Shown piece by piece: positions 1-13,010 of a DNA stretch of 64,000 nucleotides. The notes under the pieces were generated by a model. The model had not been told where the DNA came from and did not search any database. It saw only the letters and a list, made by a program, of their open reading frames with translations. Within the stretch, counting starts at the first letter, position 1. The number at the start of each line of letters is the position of its first letter. Source of the stretch: Loxodes magnus (lineage: Eukaryota > Ciliophora > Karyorelictea > Loxodida > Loxodidae); NCBI GenBank assembly GCA_946699065.1, contig CAMPDV010000199.1, positions 186,001 through 250,000 of the forward strand, written 5' to 3'. The translations under genes were made by a program, and so were the position numbers.

Positions 1-408
1 ACTATATGATAAAAATATGAATCTAGTAGCTTAAATTAATAATGAGTTTATCTGTTTTGAAATTGAATTAATCTTAAGATAATAATAAATACAATAGTTA
101 ATAAATATTTATTCTTTATTCTAATTATTATTTCTGAGTTTAGTACCAAGCTTAAGCATATAAAGCAGACAATTATTAGATAACTATGATTTAATATTTC
201 TAAAGTAGTTAAATATATTAAAATATAGGGATATAATTGTTTATTAGTATTAGAAGGAAACAATTAAGAATGTAATAAAGCTGTGATTATATAAATTGGA
301 GTTGTGAAATTGGTATACAAATAAAAGATTTATTTGTAAGCAAAAATAAAGAGGAATTATGAAAAAATCTCAAATAAAAGGAATTTATTAAACCATAATT
401 ATTAATTA
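1..408. other. A+T-rich spacer at left edge
   Basis: No convincing gene. The open frames here translate into low-complexity I/L/Y/N-rich sequence with few Asp, Glu, Gly or Ala codons, unlike the real genes of the window. It lies downstream of the leftward protease gene. Confidence 0.5.
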
Positions 409-1467
409 TCAACATTCTATAAAATAAACTTCATTTTGACTGTTTTTTGGATCTTACTTAGCCTTATTTTAATTTCCTGTCTTTTGCTTTTTCATTTTTT
501 CGCTTTAATTATCCTTGGTCATTTTTTCCTTTTATGGGATTATATTTTCGCTTAAAGAGGGATCATTCTCAAGGTTGTTCATGTTTTTAGTTTAAAATGA
601 TTATTGATTAATCTAATTTTTCTAGTCTGCTGATAACTTAAGAATTAGCTATTTCATGTTTACTCTTTTCTCATCTATTTCTTACTATTGAAACCAATTT
701 TCTAAGTCTAGTCTACCTAAAATTTGATACGGAAACTCTATAAATTTTTCAGCATAATGAAGCAAAAAAACCCCACAATCAGAAAAATTATCTTACCTTG
801 GCACGCAAGGCATTAGATAAGGAAGATTTTTTGAGTCAATCCGTTGATTATTATTGATTAAAGCCTCTTCTAGAGGAATTTACTTCTTATCTTTCCATTC
901 ATATTCAAGATAAACTCTTAGAATACTTATAGCTACATCATTGATTATTCCTACAGAGTCAAAGAATATAATTTAAGCGTTAGGCAGATTTTTGTCGTAA
1001 TATTTGGAAAAAATTTATCCAGGAAAACAAACAATTGCAAGACTTCAATGCCCAAACTCGTTAATAGGTACAAGTAAGTAGTGCATTTTGAAAATATCAA
1101 CCTTCCTAGTTCATTTCTTAATAGAGTTATACTTGCTCAAATTCTAAAGATTATAGGATTCTGTTATTTACATATCTTCTATTAATTTAGAGTAAAAGAA
1201 CGTATTGAAAACTCAAATTGAATCGCAATTTGAATCATTTAGTTTGATATATTTTAGATAAAAATCTATTAGTGTATCATTCAAAAATTCCTCTGGTTCT
1301 AGCCTATTTAAATCATCCTTAGTAATTGTAATTTAATCCCTTGTAGCATTTGGAGGTCATTTAAGAATGATAGTTTTATCCATTTCTTCGAACATATTCT
1401 TAAACTGGCATAACTCTGAATTTTACTCTGACTCATCTTCTATTGATATAACATTCTAGGAGCTCAT
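409..1467 (-). CDS. Ulp/SENP-type SUMO-specific cysteine protease
   Basis: Predicted SUMO (or related ubiquitin-like modifier) isopeptidase of peptidase family C48, 352 aa, read with TAA/TAG=Gln and TGA=Trp. The frame is uninterrupted from ATG at 1467 to TGA at 409-411. The fold-defining N-terminal motif EEFLNDTLIDFYLKY lies at about residues 59-73, as in the Ulp2/SENP6-7 branch. The catalytic set is complete: His140 (GHW), Asp170 (FFDS), Gln225 and Cys231 (RQDNFSDCG). The tryptophan next to His140 is encoded by TGA. A Lys/Gln/Asn-rich tail of about 90 residues follows the catalytic domain. The family removes SUMO from nuclear targets; which modifier this enzyme acts on is not visible here. 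It is transcribed away from the giant gene at 2541. No intron is needed. Confidence 0.93.
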
Positions 1468-2540
1468 TTTACCTAATATAATCAATTTTTACTATTTAAT
1501 TGAATTGGTACTTATAATAATTAAAGGCATTTAATAGATAGTTCAAATTAATTACTTTCCATATCTTATAAATCTTAGTCTCTTTAGATGTGCTATTGTA
1601 TAATTTAGCGTTCTATATTTTAGTAGTGTTTAGATGTATTAATAATTGAGATCACTATTATCATTAATCTTAATAAATCTATAAGAATTAATGCTTTTAA
1701 GTTGCTATTTATGACTTTAGATTATAAATAAGAGGCTGCTGCTTTCTTATAACCTAAATTTTTATTATTTAACTCCTTTATTAAAATCTTAAGAATTAAA
1801 AAAAATCGCTTTAAATTCAAATCTAGTAAGAAAATCACTTTTTTATGTCTCCTGTATTTGATTTTTATTAATATCTAAACATGAGCACACTTAAATGAAT
1901 AATATGAGCATATCTTTAAATAAGTAACTATGCTTCTTCAAGTTTCATTTTACTATGCACATACTTTATCACTTATACAGATTATCTCATTTATCCTTTT
2001 AATAATGCCCAGTTTTTTACTTATTAATATAATAAAATTAATTCCTTAAATTTTATAAAGTAATCCCTTATTTAATACATCCTAGCTTAATTCCTAAGTA
2101 GCTTACTCTTCTATATTGAAGCATTATATTTAATACTAATAATAGTTATCAAACTAAATCAGTTTTTTATTAACTACTTATTATACAGACTAGAATAAAA
2201 CTTTACGATCTTCCTTTATTCAACATTAATAAAAGGTATATTTTTGTAGTGTAACTCTCTGAATGTTTAAATGTTTATATTTTAGTTTTGGTTCTAAATG
2301 TCCAAGTATTTACTCTACTATTTTCTTATTTATTATGAGACTTTTTTTTCATTACTAATGTTTATTTTAATATACCTACTTGAGGGCATTGTAAGCTATT
2401 CATTATCATGTTTAAATCTTAACTAGATGAGATCATTCATCAAATAAGGTTAGTATTTTAAGTGCTGTATTATAATAGCTGGCTATGTACTTAATTTAAT
2501 AAGTAGTATTAGAATAATTTAGTTGAGATTAGATAACAAA
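1468..2540. other. Divergent intergenic region
   Basis: Spacer of about 1.07 kb between the leftward protease gene and the rightward giant gene, so it should hold both promoters. A hydrophobic open frame on the plus strand runs through here in phase with the downstream gene. Its codons have the base composition of spacer DNA, so I do not call it. No recognisable control motif was seen. Confidence 0.5.
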
Positions 2541-5500
2541 ATGTCTTAACAATAACTATAAATTTAGTTTTAAGAAGTTTAGAACTTTTAGATTAATGTC
2601 ATTTCTCCTCCCTTTAGACCTCCTACTCCTGAACTATCGGAAGATAGATCTAGTGATTATTTATCTGATTCTGATTTGCTAGATGTATCTAAAAATTCAA
2701 GTGATAGACTTTCTGTTTTAACTGAAAATAGCGATGATTATGATCCTGATTTATCAGCTGTTTGGAATAATCTAATGTATAAGCCATGCCATTTTATGCG
2801 TAGAAATGCTCTAAAGGATGATTTCCATTACAAAAATATCTAAGAACTAGAAATGTGACTAGAAAATCGTAGAAGGAAGACTATAATTCAGCTATATAAA
2901 ATTCCTATTAATGCTTAAATTTTAGAGGAAGAAGAAAGAGAAAGAACCTTAAATAGAGAGAAGGTTAAACTCATGCTAGAGCAGGAAAGAATTAAGATCC
3001 AAAGTTAAAATACTAACTTAAACTCTAGTCCCAGCCTTTTAATGAATCAGGAGCTTGAAGAAAAGCATAAAAATCTACTAGCTGATTTAAAGGCAAATGT
3101 GAAATTGAAATCTTATCTTCGTAAGGTTTTTATACAGCTTCTAGAAGATCTTCAATGAATTAATAAGACTTAGTTTAAAGGAAGAAGAATAGGACTAACA
3201 CAGCAAAAAGCTAAAAGCATAAAAAGAAAAAAAGCTCTAGAAGGTCCAGCTAACTGGAGCAATACAATTAGCTTTTAATTACTAACTCGTCTGATGATAC
3301 ACCAAGTAATAATGAGCACATCTAAAAAATTGCTGAATTACTTTAAAAATTATATTCAGAGTAGGAAAATTAAAATTCAGAAGACGAGAATGAAAATAGC
3401 GATCAGAAAGCCTATCAGTTACCTAGAAAAATTATTTTGCATTAGCGATAGCAAAATAGAAAATTGCCAAAGTATTAAACTGAAATTTAGTCAAATAATT
3501 AAGAATAAGAAGCAGAGTAAGAGCCATCAGAAGGAAACCAAAATTAAAAGTTTTAAAGGCTGTCTTAAGTATATAAAAATGTTATAATTAAAGAATCTAA
3601 CCCAGCCATAGAAGACTATGATGTTTTGAATGATTAGCAGTTCAAAAGTCAAGCTGCTTTTTTCCAAAATTCTGAAGAATAGTAAAGCACAAAACTAGAT
3701 TCTTGCGAGAATCAGTAACAAAATTGCTAACAAATTTGGTTTAAGCTGAAAGTAGAGCTTCCTGCAAAGAGAAATATGTCTTTCAGTAGAAATTCAAAGA
3801 TTTTTCAAATAGAAAATACTCAATAGAGCAATAGCATTGAGAGAGATTAAGTACAAAACGAAAATAACTTAATGTTTCAGAATGAAAACATTGCTAAAAA
3901 AATTAATTTCAGTGACTTATTAGAAAGCTCACGTCGTGGAAGTAAAAGCACTCTTATAGAAGATCTATAAAATAATGATTAACCAATTCCTTTAGAAGTG
4001 CTTTAGTAATTATAACGATAAAAACAATAATAGGAGGAAAATGAAGCTAATTAGAATTAAGGTAGAAGATCTATATAAAAACAACTAGACTAATCAATAG
4101 AACTTAATCTAAGTAAAAATCTATTCAATAATAACTTGCAATCAATTGATTAAAGCTTTGCTAATGATAGTCAACTTTAGTTATATTAAAATGAAAATAT
4201 GCAAAAGTTTTAATAGCTTGAAAATGAAATAAATAGAAGAAACTCCAAAAGACTAAATAAAAAAATATAAATGCAGCTTTAGAAGTTTAACAAGAGTAAC
4301 CAAAACTAAATGGATAATAATGAGGGTTAAAATAATTCTAACTTTGAATCTCCTTCAAAAATGCCACCTTTAAAGAGCAATACTATTAACTTCAGCTTGG
4401 TAAAAAACTTTCAGAACGCTAATGACAATCCTTAGAATTTCTAGTAAAGAAATTCACATATTAGAAGTTCTTTAAGTCAAATCTCAGATAAGCAAGATGA
4501 AAATCAGCCAAAAGACTTCTTAAACTTAGATTAGTTTTCCCCTATATTTAATTAAGATTCGTTACTTTCAGACTCTTTTTCCTTTAATTTCTAAACTATC
4601 TCTTAGAATGAGTAAACAGCTGAAAATATAGATAAGATACTAGAAATGAAGAAGAGTAAATTGATTGAAATGAGGAAAGCAAGATCTAGTCTAAAGTTCA
4701 AATAGAACTCTAAAAGTCAAAATAATGCTGAAACTCAAAATTTAATAAATGAAGCTAAAAACTAATAGTCTATTGCTTCTAATTTGTTTGTTGAAGAATA
4801 AACCTCAAACTTTATTGATCAAAATTAAGTCTAAAAAGAAAATAACTTCGTTCATATCAAGGGAAAGAGCAAAATTTCTATATCAGAAAATGATTGTAAT
4901 TCCAAACAAAGTGAGAACTAAGAAACTTCTAATTTTCTAATTAATTAAATACTGGAGCCAGTTTCCATTTAAGAAAATGAAAGCACTTAAAAGTAGGAAT
5001 AGGAAACTAAAAATTTATAGACTATAAATGAAGTAAATATTGAAAATGTAACTGAGTAAATAAAAAATCATTAAGCTTTTAATTAAATGGAGACATAGGA
5101 TTAGAAGAGATTAGAGAAAATATAAGGTCCCTCTTTTAATATTAATCTAAAAATTCCTATGTAGATAGAATAAAAAAATTAGATTGAATTTTCTATCAAT
5201 GATAAAGATAAGGATTTACCACTTTAGATAAATCAAGTAGTTAGCAAGATACAAAATAAAGCCTAGACTAAAGAATAATATCAAATTAATACAGAGAATG
5301 AAAAGCACAGCCAGAATTAAGAGGAAAATGGATAGTAATAAGGATTAACTAATGTTCAAAGTCTAAGTTAAAACTAGTAAGATATTGATTAATCTTAGCC
5401 AGTAAGATAAAAAAGTGAGAATACTTCTTTGATTCACTATCCTTTATCTTCTAATTAAAATGAAACTTTAAATGGATTAAGCACTGATAATGGTATAAAG

Positions 5501-8500
5501 AACGGTTCTAAGAAATAATTTCTGCAAATTGAAAAGTAAGGAACTAATTAAAGCTTTAATAGTACTTAAGATCTCTAAAATGACCTTAAAAATTAAAAAA
5601 TGAGAGCAAAATCTGCACAGAAGACGAACCAAATTCAAATAAATAACTTAAAAGACAAAAGATTGGCTTCATAGGGAGAGGAATTTCCGAAATCTGCAGA
5701 AAATGTACCTTAAAAGATATAGATAGATAAATAAAACAAATCATTCCAAAAAAAAATGGGAACTAAAAATTTATAAGCAAAAGGTGCTTAGGAAAATAGT
5801 TAAAAAAAGATTGCCCTTGAAGTTTAAAATAGTCAGCAGACTTTAAAGATTTAAGATACCAAATTAAATGGCATTTAAAATTCTAAGTAGAAGTCAGTAG
5901 ATTACGACTAGGTTTTAAAATAAAAGAAAGTTTAAAGTTCTTTGCTAAACTAAAGTAGTGCACATATAAAAAATAATTCAATTTCAACCTTAAAATCTCT
6001 TTCATAATCATAAAGTCAAAGTAATTAAGGTAGTAAAACATCAAGAGAAAGTAAACCTGCTCAGTAATAATTAGATTTCCATGATAAAAACATTAAAAAC
6101 TTAGCTTAAAAATCTTTAAAAGATGCTAAAAATTAACAGAGCAAATAAAAAATATAAAATAAAGCTTTGACTCCTCCTCTATCTAGTAAAGATTTAGGTT
6201 AAAGAAATCAAACCAAAAAAATTAGTAATTCTAAACAAGATGCAAATGAGCAAAGTTAGGAGAATTCATTAAAAAGAGAAGCAATAAAGTAGGATTTAAC
6301 TGAAAAGCATTAAGTAAATAGCTAAGTTTAGCATAGTTTGCAAACTAATAGGAAAGCAATTAGCCCTAAAAATTAGATGGATTCTTTATAAAGGAACTAA
6401 GAATCCCAAGCTAAAAACTAATATAAGTCGACTACTATTAGCATTCCTTCTCCTCGTGTGGACTTAAATTAAAGCATGGAAATAAAATTCAGCCAAACTT
6501 AAAAGAGTGGGGATTCCGTAGTTACTGTAGTGTCAAGTGGATTAAGTAGATCTCACACTTCAAGTAGTTGAATATTAAGTAGAAAAGTTAGTTAAGAGGA
6601 AATGAATTAAAGTAATGCATAATAAAACAATTCTAAATAGTATCTTTAAAGTTAAGTTAATTAGAAACTAAATTTAGCAAAGCAAAAACAAAAAACGAAG
6701 TAGATTAGTACTGATTTAAATTAATCAACTGGAATAGTAAAAATATCAGATTTATTAAAAAAAGAAGGTTTAAATGCAAAGTAGAAACAAAATAATTTCT
6801 TATAGGTATGCATTGAAGATAGTAGAAGCAAGAATAAACAGTCTAAATAATTGAAAAAAAGCTAAAATGATGGAATTTTAAATTAGGAGGAGATAAAGCA
6901 AAGCTTAGAAATAAAGAAAAAGTCTGAAGAGGGTAAGAAAGCTAATAATAGTTTAGCTCCAGTTAATACTAAAGAAAAGTAAACAGGAATTGCTCAAAAA
7001 TAATAAAAGAGTTAAATTCAAGAAAGAAAAGGTGTTCCTTTAAAATAAGGTTTATAAAAAAGAAATAAATCTGAGATAAGCTCTTATTAAAATACAAAGC
7101 TTATAGGAACTCATAAAAATGAAAAGACAGTTACTAAACCAAAAATTAAAAAAGACTAGAATACAAATAAAGCCCAAAATTAATCACTTTTAATAATAAG
7201 TTAAAAAGATATCACTGAGAATGCAAATAAAGATAAAAAAATAAGTTAATTAGATAAATTTTAGATATAATAGGATCTTAGTTATGATATAAATGATTTG
7301 AGTGTATCTTAAGATTAAATAATGGTTAGCTTATTTCAGTAAAACAAAAATGAAATTTGTGATAAGCAAGATCAAACCCTTCGATAAAATTTTAATAATT
7401 CATAAATCATCTAAGTTTCTAGCTAAAATGAAAGCGAAAGTGCATAAAAAAAGAAGAAACTGAAGAAAAAGGTAAAAAGTGGGAAAACAACAAGAAAAGG
7501 TAAAACAATTTCACCATCAAGCAGATCTTTGAATCAGTAAGGAAAATTGATTGGTCAACAAAAAGAGAATATAAAGTTGGAAAGCCCTAAAAATACCATG
7601 CAATTTTTTTTGAAATAAGAAAACTTTGAAAATAAAATTATAACCCCAACATTCTAAGATATTATGAATTAAAATAAAATAGAAAATTTAAGAAGTCCTT
7701 CCAATTAAAATGTCATCTAAACTATAGAAAATTTGGAAGATATCTAAGATCTCCCTGATATCAAGGAAAATCAGAATGAAATAATAATTTAAGATAATTA
7801 ATAAACCTAACAGAGCTAAATTAAAAATGAGCTAACTTAGAACGTCGATTATAAAAGTAATCTGACTAATGAAAATTATGATTAAGATCCTTAAGAATAG
7901 CCTTATTAATTTTACAATTCGAAGCAATTGCCATATGATTGTGATAATAACTAGGATTCTCCACTAATTCCTAGCCAGAGTGAATAAAGTTAAAGTTGGA
8001 AATAAGGTTAGATGACAAGCTCTAAGTTTATGTAATTGGAATAGAAATTAAAATCTGCTTACTAAGAAGCTAAAACTTAGGAAGCTAATAAACAAAAGGC
8101 TCCTTAAAAACAAAGGAAAAAGACCGAGCCACTTCCTCCATAAATATAATAAAATATAAACAGTTAACTTAACTTAGGAATTTAGCAAAATAAGCCAGAT
8201 AAGCAATAAAACGAAAATCCTTTAAAATAAATATTTAACAAATTGAGAAGAAGTTCGGCAACTAAGACAGAAATACAATTTCATTTAGAAAGCATGATGG
8301 TAAATGATACCTTTCAAAAAGAACTACAGAAAGAATTCTAAAATAACACTTATAATGAAGAATGCCTAACTGCTCTATCTTTCTTATTCAATGACGATCA
8401 ATAAACGTCATCGAACTAAAATTAAATAAGCTAGCAATTGATGGAAAATCCTAAGTAGTTCATTTAAAAGCTAAATAATTTTATATAAAATCTAACTGCT

Positions 8501-9330
8501 GATAATTTAAGCAGAGAGAAAGTAAATTTGTTTAAAGAAAAAGTGCAAGAATAGAAAGAAAAAATACAGCTAAAACAAAACAATAGTGAATTAACAAACT
8601 GCAAGAATCTGCTAAAAATCTAAGATATAATGGACAAGATATCAGACTTCTTCTAGTAATACCAAGATATTTAAGAGAGTGATTAACTGCCTGAAGTTTA
8701 TAAGATTGTTTATAAAGAGTAATTCCTTTCTGAAAAAAATGAGATGCAATCTGAAGAAGAAACTCTGAATACGTCATTAAGCTAAAATTCATCTATAATA
8801 AAAAATCTTTTTGATTTCTAAAATAAAAATAGAGATTATTAGACTTCTAAAAAATTTGGCCCTAATGATTTTAAAAGTTTCAAAGACTATATGAAGTATA
8901 TGATAAAATGGGAATACGAATTTACTCATAATATGAATGTATAGGAAAAAAGAGCGAAAGTACTTGAATAACTTGCTGAAGAAAGAACGATAGTAAGAAG
9001 ACATGCCTGGATTAATGATTATATGAAAGTGGTAAGTCTATTTTATAGCTTTAGAAAGGATGGAATCCTAATATTTCTTAATACTTATAAGAGTAAAATT
9101 TTAAAGAATTGATGAAATAGATACAAGTTCTTATTGAAAATGATATAAGACATTGGATGAATACGAAAAGGATTCCTGAAAACCATAGAGAGATGTAGAA
9201 GGACAGAACGAGCTTGATGGAATTTATAATAAACTTGAATTTGTTTAGCTTTGAAATTAACAACAAAGGCTTTTTAGATAACGGAGTTTAAAGTAAAGCA
9301 TAGACCCTTGAGTAATAAATTAGCATTTGA
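2541..9330 (+). CDS. Giant Gln/Asn/Lys/Ser-rich protein, about 2251 aa
   Basis: Not recognised. With TAA/TAG=Gln the gene is one frame broken by two 17-nt GT-AG introns (3121-3137, 9032-9048). Removing them gives exactly 2252 codons ending in TGA at 9328-9330. The ATG at 2541 follows an A-rich leader (ataacaaaATG). The N-terminal 100 residues are acidic and Ser/Pro-rich (RPPTPELSEDRSSDY), then a charged coiled-coil-like stretch follows. Residues of about 250-1850 are low complexity, rich in Q, N, K, S and E, with basic KKKLKKK-type patches. The last 350 residues are more ordered and helical-looking, with aromatic and Leu residues (for example FKDYMKYMIKWEYEF). Only two internal TGA codons were seen. 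Scaffold or cytoskeletal roles are possible but not shown. Confidence 0.85.
3121..3137 (+). other. 17-nt intron (GTAAGG...ACAG)
   Basis: Sequence gtaaggtttttatacag. Removing it joins the acidic N-terminal frame to the Ser/Arg-rich continuation (SYLPSRRSS). Without it the frame runs into a poor, TGA-containing translation. Confidence 0.88.
9032..9048 (+). other. 17-nt intron (GTAAGT...ATAG)
   Basis: Sequence gtaagtctattttatag. Removing it keeps the C-terminal frame open for about 94 further codons to TGA at 9330. Confidence 0.88.
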
Positions 9331-11239
9331 ACAATCTCTATTAATGTTAAATATTTTTAGCTTTATTAGAAATATCTTTTAACCAAATTTTATTTAAAAA
9401 TAATAAGTAAACCAAAAAAGTTTATTTACTTTAAGGTATTAAATAAGTGATTTTTCAGGAGATAATTAAAAGAGATTGTAATTAATTATATTTTAGTTAA
9501 TAAAGAGAAATATAAACTTTATTTTGACCTTCTTATTTCTCTAAATGCTATGATTTAATAAATTTTAGACTCATATTAAGTTTAACTAGCTTTGTAGCTT
9601 TATTGATTAATTATCCCTTTTTTTATTTATTTTTAATAAAATTATATAATTTAGCGTAATTAAGTAAAGCATGCATTACATATAGCGCTATTTAATCTCT
9701 ATTCTATTTTAAATGCATGTGAATGAAGGATCTTTGTATTTACCAATAATGCTAAGTTGATACTTTAATAATTTTAAGCATATACTAAGTAAAGTTATCT
9801 AAGAGATATGCCAGAGATAAGTAGAAATTCCATTTTTCTTTAACTAATTGCTTTAGACTCTTAAACCCTTTAATTTGAAGTTAGAGAGCTGCTAGTTAAG
9901 TTAAATAAACTTATTAATAATTAGTAATTCCAATGTTTTATGAACTTTTATTTGATTAATGTGAAAACTAAATGTCTAAAATGGCTAGCTATTTTAAAGG
10001 TAATTGTATGAATTAGCTTTATTAGCTTCAAAGCAAATTTAGTTAATACAAACTAAAGAGAAATCTCTTTAAGATAAGATATAATATAGTTAAAAACTAA
10101 ACTGAAATATATTTTATTAAATACTCTATCTAAGTTAATTCTAAGCTAAGCTTAAAACTTCCTTAAAGTCTAAATACTAGCAAGCTCTATTTCAAAAAAG
10201 GTTAAAATTCCTTAATTTATAAAAGTATTCACAAAGATTAAAAAAGCATGCTATATAATAAATAGACTAAAGGAAACTATTATGTTAATAGTTAGCTTTA
10301 ATATCTTTAAGATGATATTCCTGTAATAATTGTTCTTACTCTTAAAGTTATTTTAGCTACTTCAATAATTAGTGTGTTCTCTTTTATTTGCACTAATAAT
10401 TTAGCCTTTTCAAGAATGTTTGAGTTCTATTATATAAAATAGAGAAAAATAGTGATTTATAACTAAGAAAAAAGTAATAAGTTATTGAAGTAAAAATACA
10501 GATGCTGGTAAGTTAAAATGTGCCTATAACTTTGAAATTAAAAGCTAAACAATTAGGAGTTATACTAAACTGAGAGATTTACAAGAGAAATTAAAATAGA
10601 TAAATAGATTATATACTAGTTATGACTTATTAGCTACTAAAAGATTTAATAAGCTATTCTATTTAAATCATTTATATACAAAACTAAACAGATAAGATAA
10701 TTAAAAAGGTTATCAATCTTACTGATTATGTATTAATACATTTCTTTAAATTACTTTCTAAATTAGGAGTATTCATACTAGAGTTATTATAAGTAAATTT
10801 ATTTAAAGAAAAGTTAAATTTTGTAGATTGAGAAGAGATTTAGATTATAAACTTAGCAAGTCTATAATAATATAGATATATAAAAATAGAATTAATAGAA
10901 ATTAGGGAAAATCTTATATTTAAAAGTAAAGAAACTAATAAAAAATGAGGAACGAATAGATAGTAATCTAGATATTAGTGAAATTTAATAAACTAATTTT
11001 GTTACTCAAACTTTATAAATTCAACAAGATATTTATTGTATACTATTAAAATTTAATCTTTAAGTCAAATATTCATTTATATAGAGCAAAATAAAAATAA
11101 AATAAAAAATCTCTAAAAGCAAATAGAAATTACATGAAGATGTAATAAAAATGATAGGTATATTAATATAATAATCCAATAAATAGAAAAGCTCAAATCA
11201 ATTAATTTTAAGCATTAATAACTGTTTCTAAGATTCCAC
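9331..11239. other. Long A+T-rich spacer
   Basis: About 1.9 kb between two convergent genes. G+C is visibly lower than in neighbouring genes. No frame has a coding-like supply of Glu, Asp, Gly or Ala codons, and no repeat array or RNA gene was seen. Confidence 0.5.
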
Positions 11240-11776
11240 TCAATTTTCTTCATTTTATTCTTCTTCCTTGTCATAAAAAGTCTTGAAAAAAATCCTTTAT
11301 AAATATTGGATCTTCAGTAAAGTTTAGATAAAAACAAGTAAGATAAAAATGATGATAATGATAATTATTAATTAGTAAGTGCAAAGGCAACAATTTTTTA
11401 AGTTATATTTCAAATGATCGAAACAATTTTAAATTCCTTCTTTCTTTCTTTATCAGAAACTTTGGTCCTATGGTTAGTCTTTAATTAAAAAACCGTATTA
11501 TTGAGATTTATTTCTTTCCGTAAAAAGATCATCAAGCGAAATTAGAGACCAAGCTTCTTTGTTTTATGTCTCAGAAACTGAAACCTTCAAATTTGGTAAT
11601 TAAGCCATAACTTAGTAATCATAATCTTAACTATTATCAGTTTTAAGTCTTATTCTAGTAAAAGGTGATTTAGGAGATAATGAAGGAGTTGCAGAAATTT
11701 TTTTTTTCCTTTTAAGTAGCATTTTATATTCAGAGTTATAAGTATTCAGATCTTTATAGGGTGTTGTTAATTCCAT
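11240..11776 (-). CDS. Single-pass membrane protein, 178 aa, unknown
   Basis: Frame from ATG at 11776 to TGA at 11240-11242, with TGA also read as Trp after DQPQDQSF. The N-terminal 125 residues are hydrophilic (Ser/Pro-rich SATPSLSPKSPF, then acidic). A Cys-rich turn (NCCLCTY) leads directly into one strongly hydrophobic segment of Ile/Leu/Phe at about residues 133-151. An acidic tail ending EEEQNEEN follows. This looks like a C-terminal membrane anchor next to Cys residues that could be acylated. No family was recognised. An open frame just upstream (11777-12114, same strand) may be a 5' exon, but I could not find a clean splice joining it. Confidence 0.68.
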
Positions 11777-12114
11777 TTAATGGTTTATTTATTAAATATA
11801 TAAAATAAATTCACTGCTAATATTATTTCATTATGGAGTTATGATTATGGAGATACTTGATTAGCATTATTTTCATAATTGATACATTTATTAGATTTCT
11901 CTATATTTATGGATTTTTTTTATGTACAAGCACTCTTCTCTACAACTTCATTTAGCAAGCTAGTAAATTTCTGATTATTTATAATTCCTTACTTACTTCA
12001 TTTTGAGAAACTCTACTTCGTTTTTTATTTTGATATTGCTGCGTTTTTAAAGTTCCTAATAATATTAAATAATTCTTTATTTATAAATTAAATAGCCCTT
12101 CTTATACATCTCAT
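11777..12114 (-). other. Open frame, possible 5' exon or small gene
   Basis: From ATG at 12114 the frame reads MRCIRRAIQFINKEL and then a coding-like patch (TSLLNEVVEKSACTQKK). It runs in a different phase into the start of the membrane-protein gene at 11776. The needed frame change equals one 17-nt intron, but no GT-AG pair of that length is present. Either it is a separate small gene or the splice is longer than usual. Confidence 0.3.
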
Positions 12115-13010
12115 ATTTAAATGCTAGAGCTTAAGTAGAATAATAAGCTATTATTAGTATTATTATAGAATTCTTAATAATGCAACTTAACAACATACTA
12201 GTATACTTCTAGTTCCAAGGTATTTATTGCTTTATCTATTCTGAAGCTTATCCTTTAATTATAGGATAGATATTCTTATAAGTTTAATAGTTTAAGTCTT
12301 AGCTTTTAAATAAAACTATACTATTATACCAAAATAATCAAAATTTAACTATTCAACAATACAAAATCTTCTTAAGCTAATTTTCTTTAGCAGTACTTAT
12401 AAGGTTCTAAATTATTTCAGTTGAATATCTATTATATAATTACTTCCTTATAATATAATAAACTACCATGATAATTAGATTTTTATAATCTTTTTCTATC
12501 AAATGTTTTAATTAACTTACTTCTTTGGAAAAGACTGATAACTAAAATATAAAAAGGTAGTTAAATTTGAGAATCATCTTTAACTAATTTTGGAAAGTAG
12601 CTATATTTATATTTAGAGGTATTTATAGATAGAATTTACCTTTTAAAATATATATAAATAAATAGAAAATGCATGCTGGTATTTTCTCCTCAAATTATCC
12701 AATTAAAACTAGTTCCTTTAAATTAATTGGCATATTTATAATAAAGCAGTCCAATTCTTTAATATAGCTACTTGTAGGTATATTAAATGAGCTTTAAAGA
12801 AGGATAATTGGAAAATTAAAATAGTCTAAGTACTTTTATAAGGAATTAGCCAAGCATTCTGTATGGTTATACTTAAAGACTTAATATTAATGATTTAGCT
12901 TTAGATAATAGAAGTGATGCATATTAACTAGTGTAATTATTTATGAAGTAGAGTAACTTTTAATTTATATTTTATATCTTCTCACTATAACTTTATTTAG
13001 ATTTATTATA
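12115..13010. other. A+T-rich spacer
   Basis: About 0.9 kb between two leftward genes. I see only low-complexity open frames and no recognisable motif. Confidence 0.45.

Noticed and set aside
1074-1109. A 36-nt GTAAGT...CTAG intron on the plus strand
   Set aside because: The plus strand here is antisense to the protease gene, so the splice-like motif is chance.
270-2540. A plus-strand open frame, in phase with the giant gene, that would add a 757-residue hydrophobic N-terminus
   Set aside because: It is antisense to the clear SUMO protease gene over 409-1467, holds about ten TGA codons, and its codon composition matches spacer DNA rather than genes.
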